Positions 1 through 6,597 are shown, numbered from the stretch's first letter. The stretch: DNA of 7,459 nucleotides from an uncultured Bacteroidota bacterium (GCA_946480675.1 CAMLKS010000117.1:1-7459); one strand, 5' to 3'. The notes: a model not told the origin generated them from the sequence alone. Numbers and translations: made by a program.

Positions 1-1
1 G

Positions 2-559
2 CGTACCGGGCTGTCGCTGCCGGAAATAAAATCGGAGAAACGGCGGATGGAGTACCTGGCAGGGCGCTTCCTGCTGAAGCATCTGAAGGAAGATTTCCCG
101 CTGCTGAATATCAAGCCGGATGAGCATGACAAGCCAAGGATAGATAATAATGGCTACTATTTTTCCATCTCCCACTCGTGGCCTTATGTAGCGGCAGTGG
201 TAAGCCCGTATGTAGAATGCGGCATAGATATACAATGCTGGCACCCGCGCATGGAAGCGCTGCAGCACAAATTTCTGTCGGCAGATGAGCAGGTGCTATT
301 CAAAAATGATAGCCAACTACTAACCCTGGCCTGGAGCAGTAAAGAAGCCGCCTATAAATGGCAGGGCAGACGCGGGGTAGAATTTGCCGACCATATGCAT
401 ATCAGAGAAATCGAAGCCGTTGCAGATTATTTTGACATTAAAATATTTATGCATTTAACGGAGCCTAAAAGAGAAATAAATGCACAAGGCATTGTAAGAG
501 AGGATTTTGCGTGCGCTTATATTGTACATCCGGCGCTTTTCCATCCATTCAGTAAATAA
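2..559 (+). CDS. 4'-phosphopantetheinyl transferase superfamily protein, 5'-truncated by window edge
   Basis: Enzymes of this family move the 4'-phosphopantetheine arm of coenzyme A onto a serine of acyl- or peptidyl-carrier proteins in the cytoplasm. The frame is open from base 2, so the true start lies outside the window; the ATG at 47 is internal, because the 15 codons before it continue the family-like sequence. Counting from that ATG, the Sfp-type landmarks are a KPRI stretch at 29-32, SISHS at 40-44, GIDI at 59-62 with the metal-binding Asp61, KFLSADEQ at 75-82, and WSSKEAAYKW at 96-105 with Glu100 and Lys104 in the catalytic positions. The usual second acidic residue two places after Asp61 is Gln63 here. 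The last 45 codons are AT-richer and poorly conserved, as is common at the C-terminus of this family. No carrier-protein or synthase gene is visible, so the partner is unknown. No GC-rich terminator follows the stop. Confidence 0.85.
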   Translation, partial: RTGLSLPEIKSEKRRMEYLAGRFLLKHLKEDFPLLNIKPDEHDKPRIDNNGYYFSISHSWPYVAAVVSPYVECGIDIQCWHPRMEALQHKFLSADEQVLFKNDSQLLTLAWSSKEAAYKWQGRRGVEFADHMHIREIEAVADYFDIKIFMHLTEPKREINAQGIVREDFACAYIVHPALFHPFSK

Positions 560-606
560 AACAATATTTTAATAATATATCATTTTCAGGTTAATTTGAT
601 TAAAAA

Positions 607-639
607 TTTGGCAGTTTACGGAGATTAATTTTACATTTG
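607..639 (+). promoter_or_regulatory. Bacteroidota-type promoter of the glutamine synthetase gene
   Basis: TTTG at 607-610 is followed after 21 bases by TACATTTG at 632-639, an exact match to the Bacteroidota primary sigma-factor -7 consensus TAnnTTTG with the expected spacing. Transcription should begin only a few bases further on, around 643-647, leaving a leader of about ten bases before the ATG at 656. The leader is A/T-rich with no Shine-Dalgarno motif, which is normal in this phylum. The start site is predicted from sequence, not measured. Confidence 0.7.
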
Positions 640-655
640 CGTAAAATTTAATCTA

Positions 656-2848
656 ATGTCATCACTTCGTTATCTCGCTCTGCAAGAAATGGCTTCCGAA
701 GATAAAAAGGTAGCCCATTATGGTGGTAAGCGCATTACCAGCATGTTTGCCAGCAACGTATTTACCGGTCGCGCTATGCGCGAATACCTGAGCGATGAGG
801 CTTACAAAAGCCTGATGAACTCAGCCAAATCGGGAACCAAGATAGACCGTAAGATGGCAGACCAGGTGGCTGCAGGTATGAAAGCCTGGGCCGAAGAGCG
901 TGGTGTTACCCACTTTACGCACTGGTTTCAACCACTTACCGGTACTACTGCCGAAAAACACGATTCTTTCTTTACCATTAAAAGCGATGGTACCGCTATT
1001 GAAATATTTGACGGTGATGCATTGATACAACAGGAACCTGATGCGAGCAGTTTTCCTAATGGTGGTATCCGTGCCACTTTTGAAGCCCGTGGTTATACCG
1101 CGTGGGACCCTTCTTCTCCTGCCTTCATTATGGAAGCAGGCCATGGTAAAACACTGTGTATTCCTACCATCTTTATAGCCTACAACGGCGAATCGCTGGA
1201 TTATAAAGCGCCATTGCTGAAATCAATCGCCGCACTGGACAAAGCAGCGGTAGATGTATGCCATTACTTTGATAAAAATGTAAACAAAGTAACCACCACA
1301 CTGGGCTGGGAACAGGAATACTTTGTAGTAGATGAATCCCTGGCCAATGCACGCCCCGACCTGGTAATGTGCGGCCGCACACTGGTAGGCCACTCACCAG
1401 CCAAAGGACAGCAACTGGAAGACCACTACTTTGGTTCTATACCAGACCGTGTGTATGAGTTCATGCAGGATTTCGAACAGGAATCTTACAAACTGGGCAT
1501 ACCACTGCGCACCCGCCACAATGAGGTAGCACCGTGCCAGTTTGAATGTGCACCAATATTTGAAGAAGCAAACATAGCAGTAGACCACAACTCGCTGCTG
1601 ATGGACGTGATGAATAAAGTGGCCAAACGCCACAAACTGAAAGTGCTGCTGCACGAAAAACCATTTGCAGGTGTGAATGGAAGTGGTAAACACAACAACT
1701 GGAGCCTTGCTACCGATACAGGTGTAAACCTGCTGGCACCGGGTAAAACACCACGTACCAACCTGATGTTCCTTACCTTCTTTGTGAATGCTATTAAAGC
1801 AGTACACGACCATGCAGACCTGATGCGTGCAGCTATCGCATCTGCCAACAACGACCACCGCCTGGGTGCCAATGAAGCCCCGCCGGCCATCATATCTGTA
1901 TATATAGGTAAATACCTGACAGAGGTGCTGGATGAGATAGAAACAAGGGTGAAAGAGAAGTTCAGCGAGCAGGATGAAGTGATACTGAAGCTAGACATCC
2001 ACAAGCAAATACCGGAACTGCTGATGGATAATACGGACCGCAACCGTACCAGCCCGTTTGCCTTTACAGGAAACAAATTTGAGTTCCGTGCGGTAGGTTC
2101 TTCAGCCAACTGCGGCTCACCTATGACCGTGCTGAACACCATCATGGCACAAAGCCTGAAAAACTTTAAGCGTGAAGTAGATGCGCTGATAGAAAAAGGC
2201 GATAAGAAAGAAATAGCCCTGATGCACGTACTGCGTAAATATATTGCCGAATCGAAGAAAATACGCTTTGAAGGTGACAACTATAGCGAGGCGTGGGCAG
2301 AAGAAGCTAAGAAACGTGGCCTGAACAACTTTAAAACAACACCTGAGGCACTGGATGCGTTTGTGACGGATGCTGCCAAGAAAGTATTCTTCGATAACGG
2401 CATCTATAGCGAGCGCGAACTGGAAGCACGCCACGAGATACTGCTGGAAGACTATGTGAAAAAAGTGCAGATAGAAGCGCGTATACTGGGCTACATAGCT
2501 ACCAACCATGTATTGCCTGCAGCCGTTAACTATCAGAATGTGCTGGTAGAAAACATAAAAGGCCTGAAAGAAGTAGGCCTGGGTGAAAGCAGCTACAAAG
2601 CGCAACTGAACCTGGCAAGGGTTATCAGCGAGCATATACAGAACATTAATGATAATGTAGAGGCGATGATAGAAGCCCGCAAGAAAGCCAACAACGTGGA
2701 TGATATGCACAAGCGCGCTGCGATGTATTGCAACGATGTGAAAACATACTTTGATAAGATACGCTACCATGCAGACAAACTGGAGCTGCTGGTGGATGAT
2801 AAGACATGGCCGCTGCCGAAATACCGTGAGCTGCTGTACTTACGCTAA
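656..2848 (+). CDS. glnN: Type III glutamine synthetase (GSIII)
   Basis: It joins ammonia to glutamate using ATP to make glutamine, the entry step of nitrogen assimilation in the cytoplasm. The length of 730 residues matches GSIII (about 725-730), not the roughly 450-470 of GSI. Visible landmarks are an N-terminal GSIII region with GGIRATFEARGYTAWDPSSP at 136-155, the metal-binding GWEQEYF at 217-223, HNEVAPCQFE at 288-297, the ATP/glutamate-site NGSGKHNNWS at 341-350, HRLGANEAPP at 401-410, and DRNRTSPFAF with FEFR at 461-478. A helical GSIII C-terminal extension follows and ends LPKYRELLYLR. The ATG at 656 is preferred over Met12 because the residues between fit the family and a promoter sits just upstream. 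It has its own promoter and terminator, so it is probably monocistronic. No PII or ammonium-transporter gene adjoins it. The symbol glnN follows cyanobacterial usage; in Bacteroides the same type has been called glnA. Confidence 0.97.
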   Translation: MSSLRYLALQEMASEDKKVAHYGGKRITSMFASNVFTGRAMREYLSDEAYKSLMNSAKSGTKIDRKMADQVAAGMKAWAEERGVTHFTHWFQPLTGTTAEKHDSFFTIKSDGTAIEIFDGDALIQQEPDASSFPNGGIRATFEARGYTAWDPSSPAFIMEAGHGKTLCIPTIFIAYNGESLDYKAPLLKSIAALDKAAVDVCHYFDKNVNKVTTTLGWEQEYFVVDESLANARPDLVMCGRTLVGHSPAKGQQLEDHYFGSIPDRVYEFMQDFEQESYKLGIPLRTRHNEVAPCQFECAPIFEEANIAVDHNSLLMDVMNKVAKRHKLKVLLHEKPFAGVNGSGKHNNWSLATDTGVNLLAPGKTPRTNLMFLTFFVNAIKAVHDHADLMRAAIASANNDHRLGANEAPPAIISVYIGKYLTEVLDEIETRVKEKFSEQDEVILKLDIHKQIPELLMDNTDRNRTSPFAFTGNKFEFRAVGSSANCGSPMTVLNTIMAQSLKNFKREVDALIEKGDKKEIALMHVLRKYIAESKKIRFEGDNYSEAWAEEAKKRGLNNFKTTPEALDAFVTDAAKKVFFDNGIYSERELEARHEILLEDYVKKVQIEARILGYIATNHVLPAAVNYQNVLVENIKGLKEVGLGESSYKAQLNLARVISEHIQNINDNVEAMIEARKKANNVDDMHKRAAMYCNDVKTYFDKIRYHADKLELLVDDKTWPLPKYRELLYLR

Positions 2849-2855
2849 TGAGTTG

Positions 2856-2889
2856 AAACGCCCCGCACTGCTGCGGGGCGTTTTGTTTT
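2856..2889 (+). terminator. Rho-independent terminator of the glutamine synthetase gene
   Basis: A perfect 8-bp GC stem, CGCCCCGC (2859-2866) with GCGGGGCG (2873-2880), encloses the six-base loop ACTGCT and is followed by TTTTGTTTT. The AAA before the stem can pair with the first three T residues, lengthening it to 11 bp. It starts 11 bases after the glutamine synthetase stop and ends 12 bases before the next ATG, so the acetyltransferase depends on read-through or on a promoter I cannot see. Confidence 0.92.
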
Positions 2890-2901
2890 AAACCTTTTGA
2901 G

Positions 2902-3510
2902 ATGGATACTACACTACACATACGAACGGCCACCGTTGCCGATGCAGAAAAACTATTAGCGGTGTATGCCCCTTATGTATTGCATACCGCCAACACCTTT
3001 GAATACGATGTGCCATCGCTGCAGGCATTTGAAGAAAAGGTAGAAAAGATAACCGCAAAATATCCCTGGCTGCTATGCGAGTGCAATGGTGAGCTACTGG
3101 GCTATGCTTATGGCAGCACCCATCGTGAGCGCACTGCTTACCAATGGTGTGCAGAATCGACCGTGTACCTGGCAGAAAAACACCATCGCAAAGGCATAGC
3201 ACGTGTGCTGTATGCCGCACTGTTTGATATGATGAAGCTGCAAGGCTATTATAGTATTTGCGCCAGCATACTTTCTACCAACACAGCAAGTGTTGGGTTT
3301 CACCGGGCGGTGGGTTTTGAAGATATCGGTTTGTTTAAAAACATAGGCTACAAGCTGGGCGAATGGCACAGCAATATATGGATGCAATACTTTCTGCAAG
3401 CCCACAAACCCGAACCGCACACACCTACGCCTGCACCTGAACTGATGGATACTAGTGCTTTCAAGCAAATATTAGTGGTGGCTAATGAGAGGGTAAATGC
3501 TATCAAGTAA
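2902..3510 (+). CDS. GNAT N-acetyltransferase, phosphinothricin acetyltransferase-like
   Basis: It is predicted to transfer acetyl from acetyl-CoA to the amino group of a small amino-acid-like substrate. The PAT/MnaT family includes enzymes acting on phosphinothricin, methionine sulfoximine or methionine sulfone; both of the first two are glutamine synthetase inhibitors. Family landmarks are the N-terminal IRTATVADAEKLLAVYAPYV (7-26), TFEYDVPS (32-39), YPWLLCE (54-60), GYAYGSTHRERTAYQWCAES (67-86) with Glu85 near the usual catalytic position, the acetyl-CoA loop HRKGIA (95-100), and GFEDIGLFKNIGYKLGEW (138-155). The core ends near residue 166. A further 36 residues begin with a Pro-rich linker (KPEPHTPTPAPE) and end in a short helix-like segment, longer than usual for the family. 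The position next to glutamine synthetase is suggestive given the family's substrates, but a terminator separates them and such placement can be chance. The substrate cannot be read from sequence. Confidence 0.88.
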   Translation: MDTTLHIRTATVADAEKLLAVYAPYVLHTANTFEYDVPSLQAFEEKVEKITAKYPWLLCECNGELLGYAYGSTHRERTAYQWCAESTVYLAEKHHRKGIARVLYAALFDMMKLQGYYSICASILSTNTASVGFHRAVGFEDIGLFKNIGYKLGEWHSNIWMQYFLQAHKPEPHTPTPAPELMDTSAFKQILVVANERVNAIK

Positions 3511-3555
3511 AAATGTATATTAACATCTTTAAAGTACCAATCTTAAACTTGAACT

Positions 3556-3939
3556 ATGGGTTTTGATTTTAATACTGTAATGGCAGGTAAGACAAACACA
3601 GAATTGATTTCAATACTTGAGAATCCAAACAAGTATCAGCCGGATGCTGTTTCTGCTGCCAAATATGAAATAGAAAAACGTAATTTATCTGAATCAGAAC
3701 TCGCTACATCTAAATCAGCCATTGAGCTCGAAAAGAATATTGAAGCAGCTAAGTCTAATGAGTCTCTGCAACTAAAAGACTATTTGATTCTACTACTGCC
3801 AGTAATCGGAATATTTATTGTATCTGGTATGTATAAAAGCGCGGGGTATGATAAAAAGTCAAAGCAGGCAACAAAAATTGGCCTGTATTACATTGCGATA
3901 GTTTTTGGTTTCGTGCTATTAATCAACATTATTTCCTAG
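3556..3939 (+). CDS. Small two-helix membrane protein, unknown function
   Basis: I do not recognise a named family. The 127-residue product has a soluble, charged N-terminal half and two hydrophobic helices, about residues 76-93 and 108-126, joined by a Lys-rich loop (YKSAGYDKKSKQATK). That layout would place most of the protein on the cytoplasmic side. The segment ELISILENPNKYQPDAVSAA (16-35), followed by YEIEKRNLSESEL, resembles a short N-terminal helical motif I associate with several small Bacteroidota membrane proteins: a run, then P..Y.PDAV.AA..E...R.LS..E. That recollection is from memory and was not searched. The ATG at 3556 gives the longest frame; Met9 is an alternative. Codon use is visibly AT-richer than the neighbours, with more AT-ending codons, so recent acquisition or low expression is possible. 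No clear promoter or terminator is seen. Confidence 0.7.
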   Translation: MGFDFNTVMAGKTNTELISILENPNKYQPDAVSAAKYEIEKRNLSESELATSKSAIELEKNIEAAKSNESLQLKDYLILLLPVIGIFIVSGMYKSAGYDKKSKQATKIGLYYIAIVFGFVLLINIIS

Positions 3940-4061
3940 TTATTAGTTGACAACATCCTTACGTTGCCTAATTGGATAGGGAACTAGCACATAAGTATTT
4001 TTTTAAAAATATTTGTCGCGGCGTAAAGAATTTATTTCCTGCGTAAACCTTATGTCAGTGT

Positions 4062-4075
4062 TGCAATGCATTGCA
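4062..4075. repeat. Perfect 14-bp palindrome
   Basis: TGCAATGCATTGCA reads the same on both strands with no spacer. A symmetrical site like this could bind a dimeric regulator of the gene starting at 4225, but it lies about 150 bases upstream and no regulator is known to me for it. It has no T tract, so it is not a terminator. Confidence 0.6.
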
Positions 4076-4106
4076 GCGTTTTTAATTATTGATTTAAAAC
4101 AATTTT

Positions 4107-4124
4107 TGCATGTACGTACAAGCA
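4107..4124. repeat. Imperfect 18-bp palindrome
   Basis: TGCATGTACGTACAAGCA has a perfect 10-base core, TGTACGTACA (4111-4120), and outer TGC/GCA arms, with one mismatch pair (4110/4121). It lies 31 bases beyond the 14-bp palindrome and shares the TGCA-type ends, so the two may be a pair of related operator-like sites. Confidence 0.5.
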
Positions 4125-4224
4125 GATTAAAACCTTCATAAACAGCACCAAACCTTTTATAAATAGCCATAGGTCTTCCATTCAATCCCGGCCGGGGAAC
4201 CATTGTTTATTTTAAAAGCCATTT

Positions 4225-5031
4225 ATGAAAAGATTAAATCTACTCGCCGTTATAATTTTATTGTTATCAACGCAAACAAGCCACGCACAAACATATACGC
4301 TGCTAACTACTGATGCAGCAGGTGATGAAACACAGGATGTGCAAGACATCGCCAAAATATCTTACCGCATCAATACTGCAAAAGACAGTATATGGTTTAA
4401 AATAGAGACCCATTCGCAGATGCTGGCGTCGAGCCATATAGGCTTTATGTTCGGACTCGATACCAACCTTGTTGGCACAAACGGGCAAGCATGGTCGGGC
4501 ACCAACACATCTATGAAGTATGACCATGCACTATTTGTATATCAGAATGGCCTTATGGAACCGGGAGTGGTGCATGCAGATATTGGCACCCTTGCAGCGC
4601 CTATGCCATGCTCGGTAAGCATTCAAAGACCCGACAACAAAACCATGATAGTGGGCATGAAGATGTCTGTATTAGACCCGAATGGCGATTTCAACATGAT
4701 AGTTGGCAGCGGCTTTTCTGATGTTCAGAGCACAGGTACAACTTTTGATGATGCGCCGGAATCTACTGTTCTGCAAATACGGAAACCCACAACAAGTGTA
4801 CCTACTGTAACCAAACGCGATGCATTCACCGTGTACCCTAACCCTGCATCGCATACCATTCGTTGGGAGTACAAAGGCAATACAACTACAGATGCATTGC
4901 TAATAGATATAACAGGAAAAGTATTAGCCACCGTCCCTGCCACTATGCAGCAACTGGATATAAAAGCATATCAACCGGGTGTGTATCTTTTAAAGATAGG
5001 TGATGCTACCACCCGTGTTGTAAAAGAATAG
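4225..5031 (+). CDS. Secreted protein with T9SS type A sorting domain, function unknown
   Basis: Export is expected first by the Sec pathway and then across the outer membrane by the type IX system, ending on the surface or outside the cell. A signal peptide covers residues 1-21: KR, then a hydrophobic run, then SHA before the predicted cut. The mature protein would begin QTYTLLTTD, with Gln first. Residues 30-190 are beta-rich; the stretch DSIWFKIETHSQ with GFMFGLDTN (54-81) recalls the layout of sugar- or haem-binding beta-sandwich domains of the DOMON/CBM9 kind, a weak impression only. Residues 201-268 form the T9SS C-terminal domain: VYPNPAS at the start, DITGKVL in the middle, GVYLLKIGD near the end. 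The ATG at 4225 is chosen because it gives the complete signal peptide. It is alone in its transcription unit, ending at a hairpin. Catalytic residues are not recognisable. Confidence 0.85.
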   Translation: MKRLNLLAVIILLLSTQTSHAQTYTLLTTDAAGDETQDVQDIAKISYRINTAKDSIWFKIETHSQMLASSHIGFMFGLDTNLVGTNGQAWSGTNTSMKYDHALFVYQNGLMEPGVVHADIGTLAAPMPCSVSIQRPDNKTMIVGMKMSVLDPNGDFNMIVGSGFSDVQSTGTTFDDAPESTVLQIRKPTTSVPTVTKRDAFTVYPNPASHTIRWEYKGNTTTDALLIDITGKVLATVPATMQQLDIKAYQPGVYLLKIGDATTRVVKE

Positions 5032-5057
5032 TGATAGTAGTGCTACCTATTCATTTC

Positions 5058-5089
5058 GCCATTCATGTTTTATCATGAATGGCTTATTT
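5058..5089 (+). terminator. Hairpin terminator of the first T9SS cargo gene
   Basis: A perfect 10-bp stem, GCCATTCATG (5058-5067) with CATGAATGGC (5074-5083), has the six-base loop TTTTAT and a T-rich tail, TTATTT. It begins 27 bases after the stop. The tail is interrupted by an A and the stem is AT-rich, so termination may be partial. The ATG at 5065 lies within this hairpin, which argues against its use as a start. Confidence 0.68.
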
Positions 5090-5107
5090 CAATTATAACA
5101 GAAGCTG

Positions 5108-5115
5108 TAATTTTA
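5108..5115 (+). promoter_or_regulatory. Possible -7 element of the OsmC-family gene
   Basis: TAATTTTA matches seven of eight positions of the Bacteroidota -7 consensus TAnnTTTG and lies 15 bases before the ATG at 5131, about the same geometry as the glutamine synthetase promoter. No TTTG is found 19-21 bases upstream, so this is weak. Confidence 0.3.
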
Positions 5116-5130
5116 GTTCAAACTATTACA

Positions 5131-5595
5131 ATGAGCCAACAACACCACTACGCTGCAACCGTTACATGGACGGGTAATAAGGGCGAAGGCACGATAAAAT
5201 ATGATGCATATGAACGCAGCCATACACTTTCTATAGCCGGCAAGCCGGATATACTGTGCTCTTCAGATACACCTTTCCGCGGAGATGGCAGTAAGCACAA
5301 TCCTGAAGATGCTTTGCTGTATTCCTTATCCAGCTGCCATATGCTGTGGTACCTGCACCTGTGTGCCGATGCGGGCGTTATCGTTACGGCCTATACCGAC
5401 AATGCAACGGGCGTGCTCACCATGGGCGACCCTGCGCGGTTTACAGAAGTGACACTGCACCCTGTTGTAACGGTGAAAGATGCATCGATGATAGACAAAG
5501 CCAATGCGCTGCACGATATGGCACATAAAAAATGTTTCATTGCCAATTCGGTCAACTTCCCGGTTACGCATCAGCCGCAGGCAGTAGCAGAATAA
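5131..5595 (+). CDS. OsmC-family protein, probable peroxide-reducing
   Basis: OsmC/Ohr proteins are small cytoplasmic enzymes that use a cysteine pair to reduce organic hydroperoxides. The 154-residue product starts MSQQHHYAATVTWTGNKGEG and shows the family pattern: GKPDILCSSDTPFRGDG (37-53), NPEDALLYSLSSCHMLWYLH (57-76) and KKCFIANSVNFPV (133-145). Cys69 and Cys135 are the likely redox pair; their 66-residue separation equals that of Cys59 and Cys125 in E. coli OsmC. Cys43 and Cys78 are extra. The frame is open upstream to an ATG at 5065, but those 22 residues are hydrophobic, do not fit the family, and begin inside the preceding terminator hairpin, so 5131 is preferred. Its substrate cannot be read from sequence. 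It is convergent with the next gene, sharing a two-way terminator. Confidence 0.92.
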   Translation: MSQQHHYAATVTWTGNKGEGTIKYDAYERSHTLSIAGKPDILCSSDTPFRGDGSKHNPEDALLYSLSSCHMLWYLHLCADAGVIVTAYTDNATGVLTMGDPARFTEVTLHPVVTVKDASMIDKANALHDMAHKKCFIANSVNFPVTHQPQAVAE

Positions 5596-5615
5596 TAATC
5601 AAAGCATCCCATAAG

Positions 5616-5645
5616 AAAAGCGTCCTGTTTAAACAGGACGCTTTT
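5616..5645. terminator. Bidirectional terminator, perfect 30-bp palindrome
   Basis: AAAAGCGTCCTGTTT and its exact reverse complement lie back to back. The stem GCGTCCTG/CAGGACGC has a TTTAAA loop, with A4 before and T4 after, so both strands carry a T tract after the hairpin. It lies 20 bases past the OsmC-family stop and 19 bases past the stop of the convergent minus-strand gene, and so should end transcription from both sides. Confidence 0.9.
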
Positions 5646-5664
5646 GTATGTATATGAAGTAGTG

Positions 5665-6597
5665 TTATTGTATAGTAACGGTGCCTTTATATTGTTTGTT
5701 GTTGCTGCTCACCAGGTTGTAAAAGTAGATACCTGGTTTCAGGTCGGCAGTAGCTATGGTTTGTGATGTGCCATCTATCGCGGCCTGCCTCACCAGTTTG
5801 CCGGTAGCATCATATATCGCTACGTTTCCTTTTACCTTTCCTGCATCTATTGTAATGTATTCTTTCGCAGGGTTGGGATAGATACGTACAGGATTTTCAT
5901 GCGCTATGTTTCTGATGCCGGTAGTCACCGTTGGCATCTCTTCCAGTATCAGCGACTCACCATCGGCCATTTCCATTATTTCAAATAATACCGGCGCAGT
6001 AGCAAACCATGTATAGGTAGTATCCAGGCCGAAGGCAGAATCATTACTGATAGTACGCAGCCTTACTACATTTGTAAAGGTATCAAACGGTGTTATCAGC
6101 GTTCCGTAACCGTCATACAGAATAGTATCCGTTCCATTACTGGTGGCACCACGCCAGCTGTCGGTAGCCGTTTCATTAAAGTTGAAGGGAAATTTTGCCC
6201 ACACTTTATTATCGGTCAGATAATCTATTTCAGATGGCAGTGTACCACTTACGCCCTCGCCTACCTTGCTGATGGCATTCGCATCGGCTTTGTAGTAGTT
6301 GTATATCATAAAGCCCAGTGCATCTATTTCAAGGCACAGGTTGGCAGTGCTGTATTTGGAATAATTAGGTGTGGTGGCAGGATCTACTACTGTAATGGTA
6401 CCGGCATTCGTATAGTTCAGGTCGCCGAAATCCCAGGTCACATTGGCACCTGCAGGGCCCGCACCCGTGCTATCCCCTATATAAAAATTGGTAACAAAGC
6501 CATTGGCAGGCAGGGCTGTCGCGTTCAGCACCGTTTGTGCAGATACCTGCGTAGTAGCCAGTGCCGTCATAAAAAGTGTAGTAATAATTCTTTTCAT
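5665..6597 (-). CDS. Secreted protein with T9SS type A sorting domain, function unknown
   Basis: This is a second predicted type IX cargo protein of 310 residues, for the cell surface or medium. The signal peptide covers residues 1-20 (MKR, hydrophobic run, TTQVSA), and the mature form would begin QTVLNATAL. Near the N-terminus GPAGANVTWDFGDL (47-60) follows a pattern common in Bacteroidota surface proteins (G..G.N.TWDFs.L). The middle, about 65-220, is rich in Thr, Asp, Tyr and Trp and looks beta-stranded, without a catalytic motif I know. Residues 237-310 form the sorting domain: VRIYPNPAKEYITI, then AIYDATGKLVR, then LKPGIYFYNLV and a closing KGTVTIQ. The ATG is fixed by the signal peptide. 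The gene upstream of it is closed by its own terminator. A -7-like CATTTTTG on the minus strand (6636-6629) lies 31 bases before the ATG but lacks a properly spaced TTTG. Confidence 0.87.
   Translation of the reverse strand: MKRIITTLFMTALATTQVSAQTVLNATALPANGFVTNFYIGDSTGAGPAGANVTWDFGDLNYTNAGTITVVDPATTPNYSKYSTANLCLEIDALGFMIYNYYKADANAISKVGEGVSGTLPSEIDYLTDNKVWAKFPFNFNETATDSWRGATSNGTDTILYDGYGTLITPFDTFTNVVRLRTISNDSAFGLDTTYTWFATAPVLFEIMEMADGESLILEEMPTVTTGIRNIAHENPVRIYPNPAKEYITIDAGKVKGNVAIYDATGKLVRQAAIDGTSQTIATADLKPGIYFYNLVSSNNKQYKGTVTIQ

Larger units (their letters stand above)
3940..4224. other. Intergenic region, non-coding, with short palindromes
   Basis: These 285 bases hold no gene I can support. 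Present are an AT-only inverted repeat (3996-4011), GCGTAAA twice with starts 20 bases apart (4021 and 4041), two longer palindromes listed separately, and the GC palindrome CCCGGCCGGG (4187-4196). AATATTTG at 4008-4015 matches seven of eight positions of the Bacteroidota -7 box but has no matching TTTG upstream, so I do not call a promoter. A control region or a small unannotated RNA for the downstream secreted-protein gene is possible. Confidence 0.5.

Noticed and set aside
1486..2280. A 264-codon open frame on the minus strand inside the glutamine synthetase gene, with further antisense frames around it
   Set aside because: It lies wholly within a strongly conserved gene on the other strand, has no family features or promoter, and its Ser/Cys/Phe-rich product is typical of a shadow frame.
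3996..4011. AT-only inverted repeat TATTTTTTTAAAAATA as a terminator for the small membrane protein gene
   Set aside because: The stem has no G or C and would be unstable, and no T tract follows it separately from the stem.
4021..4047. Repeated GCGTAAA (also present at 640-646) as a regulatory box
   Set aside because: Seven bases, not symmetrical, and different distances to the neighbouring genes; chance is the simpler explanation.
4003..4203. A 66-codon minus-strand frame in the intergenic region
   Set aside because: No promoter, no recognisable protein features and a composition that looks random; the region is better explained as non-coding.
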